From Bostrychus sinensis (Eukaryota > Chordata > Actinopteri > Gobiiformes > Eleotridae), in contig CM036242.1 of NCBI GenBank assembly GCA_020698575.1, positions 11,791,624 through 11,855,623 of the forward strand: DNA of 64,000 bases, read 5' to 3'. Made by a program: the position numbers and the translations under genes. Every line of letters begins with the position of its first letter. Position 1 is the stretch's first letter. This document shows positions 55,561 to 64,000 of this stretch, piece after piece. The notes under the pieces are model-generated. The model was not told the DNA's origin and made no database searches. It was given only the letters and a program-made list of their open reading frames with translations.

Positions 55561-56764
55561 AGTTTCTGTATGTGGTTTAGTTTACACAGTAGAGCCATGT
55601 TAGATGTGATCTCAGGACAGCCGTGTGTTTAGCTCTGTGCATATTTTGCTTATATGATGCTAAATAAACAGTAAATGTTCAGATGATCCTGTCACAGTTG
55701 TTATAGAAACTGCTGACTGTAAGATTTGAATAATGTAACATAATTGCTAATATAAATATGAACAGTAACAGAAAGAGTCTTGTGCTTTTCTGTGCTGTGT
55801 TCATGAGACTGATATTTGCTATGTAAGCACTGACGTACAGCCATTGCCACACAAGATTATTTTGTATCAGATATAAATCATATTTGAAACTTTCAAAATG
55901 TCGATAATTTCTTTCTTAATTAGAATGCATAATTAAGTCAATCTTTACATGGTTAGTAAGAAAAAAGAGTTATATTTCTAGTTATTCTTGGAGATTTTCA
56001 GTAATTTTTTTCTGAAGAACTGCTCCAATTTTCAGCTTTTGAGTAAGTTCCCTTTGAGACAGTGAATAAACTGTTTCTAATTGACAAGCTAGCAGTTGCA
56101 TTTGCTTGATGTGTTTTCGCAGAAGTAAAATATTTGACATTCTTTCTTCTTGGAATAAAATACCTCATCACAAGAACAAGATGTTCTTCACCTTTCAAAA
56201 TAATGGGACATTGTGTTTTCCAATTCTTTTCTCAGTTTTGAGTGAAAGAGTAAGGCTTCTCAATAAACTGCAGTATTTAGCCAGCATTTTCAAGTGTACC
56301 AATCTAATGGAACCAAAGGCCAATAAATCAAGGCAGTAGTACCTTTTTATGGGACAGTATGCACTCCTTTTAGCAATGTAAATTCATCAATCAGGTGAAA
56401 ACATGGCTTTGGATACAAATATTTAGAAATAATTTAAGAATAGCACATCTAAAAGATTTTCAATAGGGTTAAAGTCGCTGAAAATGACGTCTCATGCTCC
56501 CTGACCCAGTCTTTCACAATTCGAGCTCAACGAATCCTGGCATTGTCATCTTAGAATATACCCATGCCATCAGGGAAGAAAAAAATACACTTGATGGAAA
56601 AAATCTGGTCATTCAGTTCATTCAGGGAGTCAGCTGACCTCACTTCTTTAGGCACATAACGTTACAGAATCTAGACCTGACCCACTGCAGGGAGGCTCTT
56701 ACCTATTTGCTTTGTTAAATCCAGGGTAGTGACATTGTTTTTGGCCAGGCATTGTATACAGTAT
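55561..56764. other. 1.2 kb without recognised gene
   Basis: AT-rich. Overlapping 66- and 77-codon frames at 55998-56339 look random. Confidence 0.35.
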
Positions 56765-56920
56765 ATATATGATTGGTCAGTGCTTTCTGGAGCGAGCTGG
56801 AGGTTCTTGGAACTGAGCGTTCTGAGGCCTCAGAAAGGCCCTGCCATAGATTACTCAAACAGGCATGAATGAACCAAAAAGAAAGCTCAGAAAAGTCAAT
56901 TTTACATAAAGCCCATTTAA
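56765..56920 (+). mobile_element. TTAA-ended MITE family B, partial
   Basis: GATTGGTCAGTG, GAGCGTTCTGAGGCCTCAG, AAAGGCCCTGCC and GGCATGAATGAACC parallel the 12169 copy; ends CAGAAAAGTCAATTTTAC then CCCATTTAA. Confidence 0.6.
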
Positions 56921-56929
56921 GACATTCAT

Positions 56930-57100
56930 GTACTGTACAGGTAAACTGATGAATCTAAATTACCCTTAGAGAACGAATGTGAGAGTGAATGGTTGCCAGT
57001 GGTTACCAGTGATTGCCAATGAGCTTGTGATTGTTCAGGACTGTAAACTGCACCCCGCCGACCCCTAATGGAAATAAGCGGTAGAATGAAAGAATGAAGA
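56930..57100 (+). mobile_element. L2-type LINE 3' end
   Basis: Plus-strand sense: GAATCTAAATTACCC, GAATGTGAGAGTGAATGG, CTGCACCCCGCCGACCCC and GGAAATAAGCGG, then GAATGAAAGAATGAA, the short tandem tail that ends L2-like copies. Confidence 0.7.
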
Positions 57101-57479
57101 TACAATACATTTGATAATTTGAACACCTCTGTGGATTTCACCGAAGCAATATCTATCCTGTTTTTGTTATTGTGGCCAACCCTATATTTGATGTTAACCA
57201 TGTGCCATGTCCTTTCGCTGCAGCAAATGTACAGTGTCCATGTGAGCATTTGCTTCCTTCCAAAGGCTGTATCTCTTCCTTCACAGTGTCCACTAAGGCA
57301 TGTCCTGCGGGTATTCTGGCTGTGGGGGTGATGGAGTACTAAACCTCCATCCTGCAGTATCCGGCTGCAGAGGCCAGGGCACTGCGCTGGCTTCTTTACC
57401 TCACATTAATAATGCACCAGTGCTCCTTTACGGGCAAATCCTGCCTTTTGCTGCCTCCGCCTCCTTCCTGCTGGTGGCT
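57101..57479. other. No recognised feature
   Basis: Unique, moderately GC-rich sequence adjoining the candidate element to the right; 70- and 79-codon frames without known domains. Confidence 0.35.
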
Positions 57480-57930
57480 GAGCAGCAGCTGTGTGTCGCA
57501 GGGCATTCTATTTGCATCCCTGGTTTGTTTAATGATTAATCATTATACATTAAATAATGGATCCAACTCAGCAGGGCTACAGTAGCTATATTAGCTCAAA
57601 TCAGCCCCACTTTGTCCTCATTGGATAATTGTCTAATTAACTAAACAGCTAATTAGGGTGAGAGACGTGGCAGTAATGTTGCTCGTATCTGCCTTTTGTG
57701 CTTACTTTGTTCTGGGCCATGAATACTTAGTGATGTGCATTTTAACATTGAGGGGCAGCTTTTACAGATTCATCCTATCACACAGCATTAGGAGTCCAGG
57801 AGAATTATGTGGGGCTAATTGTTATCTGTGTTTAGCTTAGGTCAACGCCGTGTCATAAATGAATTTCCATTAAAGCGCGCATTACTCAACACATCCAGAG
57901 CGAGCATACAAACAGACAGCCAGGCAGAGA
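57480..57930. promoter_or_regulatory. Candidate conserved non-coding enhancer
   Basis: Repeat-free. ATTTGCATCC (octamer-like) is followed by the perfect 14-bp palindrome AATGATTAATCATT (57530-57543), ATTAAATAATGG, GGATAATTGTCTAATTAAC, AGCTAATTAGGG, GGGGCTAATTGTTATC and CATTAAAGCGCGCATTAC. So many paired TAAT cores in 450 bases fit a homeodomain-bound enhancer. Not tested for conservation. Confidence 0.4.
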
Positions 57931-58160
57931 TAGGTGTTATGTAAAAAGACGAGGACCTTCACTCAGACGTGCCACAGTACATCTCTGCTATTGAAACAGC
58001 CCACACTTCCTGTCCAGGTAAATGAGTGAGATAGCAATGCATAATCATACCAATGAATTGCTGTGAAAAAAAGCATGTTCAGGCAAAGACTATAAGAAGA
58101 CTGAGGCAAGCTGCCTATGATAATCCTTGTTCTAGAAATTCATTAATGTATGTAGTAGTG

Positions 58161-58250
58161 CAGTGGTTCCCAAAGTGAGGTCTGGGCCCCCTGATGGGCT
58201 GTGGAGGTACCACAAGGGGCTGCCAGAAGGTCGTCTACATTAACGTTCAT
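58161..58250 (+). mobile_element. hAT-type left end
   Basis: CAGTGGTTCCCAAAGTGAGG then TCTGGGCCCCC equals the inverted right end of the 6613-7724 element. The partner end was not found. Confidence 0.55.
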
Positions 58251-58879
58251 CCATCCAGTCATCTAGCTTGGTGAGCCAGCAAATCCTACCTGCTTTTCAC
58301 AAGTAGGACAGTCTGGTTCCTTTCTCGAAGCCTATCACAGGCATTTATCTGCAGCGAAGTCTTATGAATAAGGAAGTGTTAACCAAGGTAACGCTGGCTA
58401 CTGAGTTTATTTAATAATTTCTCTGGCCTGATTAACAGCATTTAGTGCTTTTCTTCATCAAATGTTGATTCTGCTGAGGTCTGTGTTGTTGTTCAGTCCT
58501 CTGTATGATTTTTTTTTTTTTTTTTGGCTCATCTTGTTGCCATTTTAACAACAGTTTAATCCCATTGACATCCGACGTAATGACCACATTGAAAAAAAAC
58601 TGACTTTCTTCCGCAACTCTTTGTACAACTGCTTCTGCTGCTGTCCCTGTTCAGTAAAACGTACAGAGCTGCTCATAGTTTGGCATGTTCTGGTGTTTTA
58701 TGAAAAAAGTAGGTAAGAATCCATGGTTTTTGGGTCAGCGGTGCACCTCCTTTGTTTCTCTGATTGGTTACTCCACCTGTCATTGTCATTCCACCACAGA
58801 AACTAAATGTTAGCGAAGGGGTACAAGACTGACTTCTTTGTAAAAAAAAAGGAAAAGAGTTTGTCTGGCAGGCTAGGCT
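58251..58879. other. No recognised gene
   Basis: Includes a T run at 58510-58525. Nothing else supported. Confidence 0.35.
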
Positions 58880-59082
58880 ATCCATCTTACTACTGCATAT
58901 CCAGGGTCGGGTCACAGAGGCAGACTATCTAAGCAAAGATGCCCAGGACACTTCCTGCAGCTCTACTAAATCTCAGCCGGGAGACATAGTCCCTCCAGCG
59001 TGTCCTCCTTCTTCAGGGTCTCCACCCGGTGGGACATGCCTGCAACATCTCTCAGGGAAGCACAGAGGAGGCCTCCGAAAGA
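58880..59082 (-). mobile_element. RTE/Expander-like LINE 3' fragment
   Basis: GGGTCGGGTCACAGAGGCAG, GGACACTTCCTGCAGCTC, GAGACATAGTCCCTCCAGCG and CCCGGTGGGACATGCC parallel 20187-20405 in the same orientation. It covers the end of the RT gene only and is much more diverged. Confidence 0.75.
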
Positions 59083-60016
59083 AAAATGTACTAATAGCCT
59101 GTTACTTGTTTAAAAATATTACTTTGGAGCAATGTTTAGCCAACAGTCTTTGATTTTTAAAACCATTTTTATAGAAATCTGCATGGAATATTCAGATTTT
59201 TAAAAGACTACTCCTGACTTTAGGAAATGCAGTAGAGCATTCCATAAGTACTATGGTATGGTGCTAAAAAAAAACAAAGCGAAACACATCATTGTCCTTT
59301 ACTAGTAATTTATTTCTAATTACTGCTACATGCTAGAATATATGCATACTGCATATTTATAGGTTGCCCTCAGCATAACTTGCCCTGAAGACTCTATAGC
59401 ACACATGTTGTACAATAATGTCAGTAATGCTACGTTACAGTGCAGGTCTGAAGTTGCACAGCCTGTTATTTGCTGTGTCCTTAAAAACCTAGGATGAAAA
59501 TAAGCTTGGTGCATTATTAATTTGATATGGACAGCCAAAGTCAAACAGCCAATTTAGCTGCAGGAAACGGAGAGCAGTGCACACGCATGCATGTTCATGG
59601 TTACCACCAAGCTGTAACCATTATTCTCGTTACTTGAAACAGCAAGTGAGAATAAAAGGTGCAGTTTACCTTGAAAAGTGCTGCCCATTTAAACACAAAG
59701 AGAAAGAAAGGTGCATGGAAAAAACACAGGCAGCAACAACTCCGTCTGCAGCAACAGCGCTAGCAGTGCAGCCAACATAAGTCTTAGCTGTGTTCTTCAA
59801 AAACAGCAGTCCATAGAGTCATTTTTTTGATGCAATTACTCCAAAAATATTCCAGGCATTATAACACAGAGGAATGCCATCTGTGCTCAGAAAAAAATGT
59901 CTTGTGTGTGGAAGAGCTTCCTTCGTGCAGTCATGTGGCACGCAGCAATTGCACGTCTCCTCACTTGACAAAACTTTAATGTGAAGAGCGTGGGGTTTAA
60001 ATATATTCCTTATCTC
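59083..60016. other. No recognised gene
   Basis: Unique sequence. ACACGCATGCATGTTCATGG near 59580 is a purine-pyrimidine alternating stretch. No feature supported. Confidence 0.35.
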
Positions 60017-60386
60017 TTAAAGCAGAACTCAGTTAAATAACCTTAAATAAACAGTTTTGGCGTCTGTGTGATGGTTATATGAGTTGTTTGGGGGGTATAA
60101 AGCACCCTGCATCCCCCCCTGCTGTCTCTGGGCCTAAAGGAACAATTGCAAGTGTGAGCATCGCCGACCCGGTGTCATAGAAGTCTCGAGTCTCACTAGA
60201 AAGCAGCGTCCTCATGGTTAGCCAAACAACAAACTAGCTATGGCTTTATTTCTCAAGTTTCATCATGGCAGAGTATTGATTATTCACATTAGTGCTTTAC
60301 TCCGAAAGGTAGGGGGAGCTCTGTAGAGGGGGAAAATGAGGGAAAAAACATGAAGAAATGAGGAAAATGACTGAGTTCCACTTTAA
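60017..60386 (+). mobile_element. TTAA-ended MITE family A
   Basis: TTAAAGCAGAACTCAG at the left, CTGAGTTCCACTTTAA at the right, with TTAA at both borders. The interior matches the 51815 copy: CAGTTTTGGCGTCTGTG, CGCCGACCCGGTGTCATAG, GTGCTTTACTCCG and GTAGGGGGAGCTCTG. Confidence 0.8.
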
Positions 60387-60779
60387 TAACTTGACAGAAT
60401 CAGAGAACTAGATCCAGGCTTAGTGTGAAGAGACAGGACTGTTTTATTAGCAGCAGACAGACCCTGAATGCATCGCATACTCTACCAACTGAGCTGTGCT
60501 GCTGCACACATATCCACTTTTAGTTTTAAAGGTTAGTTTTAAATATGAGCCCTTTTTGTGGCAATTATACCTCCCACTGTGTACATATGTATATGACGTC
60601 AACCTGCTTCCTGATGTCCGCAACAATACCTTTGAATGGCCATGTAATTTCAAACTTTACTTCATATCGCTTGTAATTTCTTTCCTGTATTTTTTCCCCA
60701 TGGAACTATTATTTTCTACATTCCTTTTCATTTGGAACATGCCCCACCAGCTATTATTTGTTAATAGAAATAATGACTG

Positions 60780-61210
60780 ACCATTTGGAACTATATATTT
60801 AAGGCTTTTAACTCCCTGAAGAGATAAAAAAGAAAGAAAGAAAGAAATACAGCCAGGAACGCAACCCTGGAATAAAAATAGGCACCTGGCTTCAAAAAGC
60901 AGCCGTGGTCTAGCACTCATTTGTAGTGGTGCCCAGAGGCGCTGGTGCCAGCACGTAATTGAGCAGAGACTGATGTATGTAGAAGGTTAATTGAATAACA
61001 TGGTGAGTGATATTTATGGCAAAGACCTCAGGAGCATCATTTCCATAGGACATTGGCGATGCATGCATGATATCAATAAGAATACAAATAAAAGGTGTGC
61101 TCAACATCGCAGCCAGAGATATGGGCTTTGGTATCCAGACAAATTAAATTATTAGATCTTTGTAACAGTCCGGAAACTCTAATTGAAAACCATTAATGAC
61201 ATTTCTGCCT
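60780..61210. promoter_or_regulatory. Candidate conserved non-coding element
   Basis: Repeat-poor apart from an (AAAG)n run near 60828-60846. GCACGTAATTGAGCAG, GGTTAATTGAATAAC, GATATTTATGGC, GGCGATGCATGCATG, CAAATTAAATTATTAG and CTCTAATTGAAAACC then CATTAATGAC give dense TAATT cores. Inferred from motif density only. Confidence 0.3.
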
Positions 61211-61231
61211 ATTGCGTAAATAGGATTTTGC

Positions 61232-61255
61232 GTGTGTGTGTGTGTGTGTGTGTGT
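61232..61255. repeat. (GT)n microsatellite
   Basis: 12 GT units. Confidence 0.9.
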
Positions 61256-61650
61256 AAGCAGCTCAGATTTCACTTTTGCATAGAGCAGTGTTTTAAGATT
61301 TGCCAAGATAACAATAAAGTGCATTGTCCTTCTGTGTTCTTTTGACATGTGATACATTTTTTGAAGTTGTACTTTTTGAAACATTAGATCTATTCTTTAC
61401 TTTCAGATCCTGCAACAAACACAGGCAGGCGGCAAAATAAATCAAATGTATTTTTTAACACCAAACAATATCTTTTGTCTAGTTCAGACAAAACAGTCAG
61501 ATCATTTTGTAATTTACACCAAACAACTGTCTTGACTTGTGATAGGAAGTCTTGTGGTCTCATGCAAGTTCAGAGGAATGTATTTACAAAAAATAATAAT
61601 AATATTAATGTCACAAAGTAATGTCACTTCTTTGCACATTTTTGGCTTTA

Positions 61651-61777
61651 AGACAGCAGGGGGAGATACTGGACGCTTCATTCACCCCACAACAACTCAT
61701 TTAACCACCACACAGACTCTGAAAACTGTTTATTTATGGTAAAAAAAAAAAAAAAAAGTTACTGTGTTCTTCTTTAA
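61651..61777 (-). mobile_element. TTAA-ended MITE family A, one end
   Basis: Reverse complement of the left part of the family: TTAAAGAAGAACACAGTAAC, ATAAACAGTTTTCAGAGTC and ATGAGTTGTTGTGGGG. The A run at 61741-61757 extends the T run of this end. Confidence 0.65.
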
Positions 61778-62422
61778 ATTATATTCTGTCATCATGTCCT
61801 GTCTACATACAGTATGTTCCATGTTACTTATATTCCCGGTTTCTAAATACTGTTACTAGTTACTATGGGAAAACAGATACTGGGGAATATAGGTACATGT
61901 GCATTCAGGAAAATCTTGAAGGTCCCCAGGTAAAGTTCAGATGTTCCAAATCTAGGGGACAGATATAGCGGGGTACATACTGTAGATACCTGTGCATTCG
62001 GGAAATGGGACTTTTCCCAAATCCGGGAAACACTGAGTTGATCCTGTTCTTATTGGATGTACTATAATGTGCTTAATCCATCCTATGACACCTATTGGCT
62101 TTTACCTTGTCTGGAACTGTCTGGTGTGTTAAGCCCTGGGTGTGGGCCAAAGCTGTATTTGGCCACTACGTTACAACTTGGTACAGATATTTGTACTGTA
62201 ACAGGTAATAAGTGCACAGTATTCATAAGGGTTTTTAATTTCTTCAGAAATAATATATTGTGAATTTCCGTTGTGCTGTGTGCAAGGGCACTGTGTCTGC
62301 TGCACAGTCCTGTCATACATTTAACACTCACGTTAAGTCTCTATGAGATAAGTGGTAGTTTATGCTTACTTTTAAAACATAAATGGTTATAATTTACTAA
62401 AGCAGAAGAATAGAATATGACC
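61778..62422. other. No recognised feature
   Basis: Unique sequence with no supported gene. Confidence 0.35.
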
Positions 62423-62753
62423 CAGGGGCCAAATGCAGCCCTCAGCCCATTTTTATTGGCCCTTGGGCTTCATACATAATTGGCCCAAACTGTCTCAAGT
62501 AGTATTTTATAAAGGTAAAGTTCTTCTATGTGGTCAAAAGTGACTCTCTACAATTCACATTTTTAAGCAGCAGTTATTCAAATACAGTATATGCATAGAT
62601 GCTACATCAATGACCATTTCTCTGACCACAATTAAGAAACATTAATAGGACCACAACAAACATTTTCATGAAATGGGCCTGGCATTAAGAATAAAGAAAT
62701 GGAAATCTGTGGCTGTTGGTGCCAAAAATATTTCAGCCATACTGTGCTGCCCC

Positions 62754-63560
62754 CAGTGTTGGGAGTAATGCACTACAGTAACAAGATTACTTTTGTCAGT
62801 AAGGCAGCAGGTAACACATTACTTTTGAGCCGCCAGTAATGATAATAATTATAATAAATAATAATAATTACAGTTAATAACAAAATACCCAATTAGTTAC
62901 TCACGTTATAGTCACTAGTATAATTTACCTGCAGTTTACCGCGAGGAGCAACATTAAACAAATAGCGCTAATACGTTTCCTACTTTAATTTCATCCGTTC
63001 CCTCCTCTGTTCCTCTTCATGTGCGCCGCGGCCACTCGTCCTGTCCGTGCGCTGACCCCTCTCTGCGCGTGTGTCGGTGCATGTGTATCAGCTGCCACTG
63101 TTTTCAGCGGGGAAAGAAGAGGAGACGCACCGCTTTGGCGCTAACCACAAACGCTTTTTAGCCTCAATGTAGTGAAATAAAACTGTGTCCACAGGAGCTC
63201 AGTCCCGGTGTTTTTACTGATGTAAGAAAGCATGACCGCTGCACAGGGACAGATGAACTTAAAGAACGGTATTTGCTGTGTCAGGCTGCCCTGCTGCTGA
63301 AATGAATGCAGCTAAAACTCTGTTTGAATGTTTGTATTAAGAGAGAAATATTTGTGCTGGTCAGGACAATAGTGAGGCTGTAGGCTACTTCTGTTTACAA
63401 TAGGGTTCATTCAGGCCTATAGACCTAAATCTCACTTGCTGTTAGAAAGTAATCCAAAGATAAAGTTACCAAATTACTTTCATGAGTCAGTAACTAAGTG
63501 AAGTACTATATTACTTTTTAAAAGAGTAACTAGTGATCTGTAACTTTATTAAAGTTATTA

Positions 63561-63610
<50 letters not shown>

Positions 63611-63630
63611 GAGTAACTAACCCAACACTG
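62754..63630. mobile_element. Non-autonomous hAT-like element
   Basis: Starts CAGTGTTGGG and ends CCCAACACTG, a perfect 10-bp terminal repeat, followed on both sides by GTAAT/GAGTAAC words. The flanking GCTGCCCC (62746-62753) and GCTGCCCT (63631-63638) differ at one base. The interior has a CpG-rich segment (62990-63130) and an ATT/TTTA run; no transposase. Confidence 0.9.
63555..63606. repeat. (ATT)n(TTTA)n microsatellite
   Basis: Compound AT-only run near the right end of the hAT-like element. Confidence 0.9.
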
Positions 63631-64000
63631 GCTGCCCTGAAATGGGACTTTCTTTCTCTCGGGAGTGGCCCACATATATTTTTCATTATGTGGCCCTCAA
63701 TGAAAAAGGTTTGGACGCCCCTGCACTAGGGTAAGTATCGGTAAAAATGTGTGTAAATGTACATGAGCAGCGGATTAAGAATCTGAAAGTAAATCCTTGG
63801 ATTGATTCAGTAACTATTTTTCCAGATTTTCCATTGCTTTTCAAATATAAAATTCCAGTTTTTCCACCTACATTTAGGGACTTACCAGTTAATATCATAT
63901 GTTCTGCTCCTCTACAATGAAATGTGGACAACAAATTAATTTTTATTTATAAACCAGAGACATACAGTTTCTTCTTTCTTCCAATTTCTGTTTTCTGTCC

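Larger units (their letters stand above)
62423..63723. mobile_element. hAT (Charlie-like) remnant holding another element
   Basis: The right end, inverted, is CAGGGGCGTCCAAACC followed by GAGGGCCAC. The left end CAGGGGCCAAATGCAGCCC seems to have lost some bases. GGCCC-rich subterminal sequence occurs on both sides. No clear TSD. It is interrupted by 62754-63630. Confidence 0.55.

Overview
This is eukaryotic, teleost-fish DNA. The evidence is the repeat content: a nearly complete RTE/Expander-like LINE, a Rex1-like LINE, L2-type 3' tails, tRNA-derived SINEs, several Tc1/mariner copies, and many hAT-like elements with 8-bp target-site duplications (TSDs). Base composition is AT-rich, microsatellites are common, and there are no operons or bacterial signals. 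I found no convincing exon of an ordinary host gene. The window looks like a gene desert or the inside of a very large intron, made of transposable elements in many nested layers. A few unique stretches rich in homeodomain- and POU-type motifs could be conserved non-coding elements.

Layout. 1-8 kb: a hAT-like element (1001-2049), an L2 tail, a short foldback MITE (4975-5203), and a hAT-like element with a perfect 8-bp TSD and an exon-like remnant (6613-7724). 9-19 kb: TTAA-ended MITEs of two families (called A and B here), a CpG-rich MITE (11345-11814), two tRNA-SINEs, L2 tails, and a hAT-like element with a perfect TSD (18678-19397). 19.5-26 kb: two copies of one hAT-like family, each carrying a younger insertion; the first holds a 3.2-kb RTE LINE with its own 12-bp TSD. 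27.7-37 kb: a 766-bp foldback, an old Tc1/mariner copy split by another element, an unidentified coiled-coil pseudogene, a Tc1 3' piece abutting a GT repeat, and a nearly complete Tc1-type element (35438-37019).

39-44 kb is the most unusual part. A 3.7-kb element (39897-43593) has TGT...ACA ends, roughly 290-bp inverted arms, a 5-bp TSD, and a 1.6-kb minisatellite of about 106 units of 15 bp inside. A related but uninterrupted sequence at 47.4 kb serves as an empty site. 43.9-50.6 kb: a 5'-truncated LINE whose 5' part and flank are duplicated in tandem (2904 bp, no difference seen), either a very recent event or an assembly artefact. 51-64 kb: more family A and B copies, candidate regulatory sequence (52.4-53.1, 57.5-57.9, 60.8-61.2 kb), a truncated Tc1 element, and a hAT-in-hAT nest near the end.

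The only recognisable proteins are transposon enzymes: endonuclease/reverse transcriptase of LINEs and DDE transposases of Tc1 elements. Each carries frameshifts, stop codons or truncation, so none is likely to work. Family names come from recalled sequence hallmarks, not from a database search.
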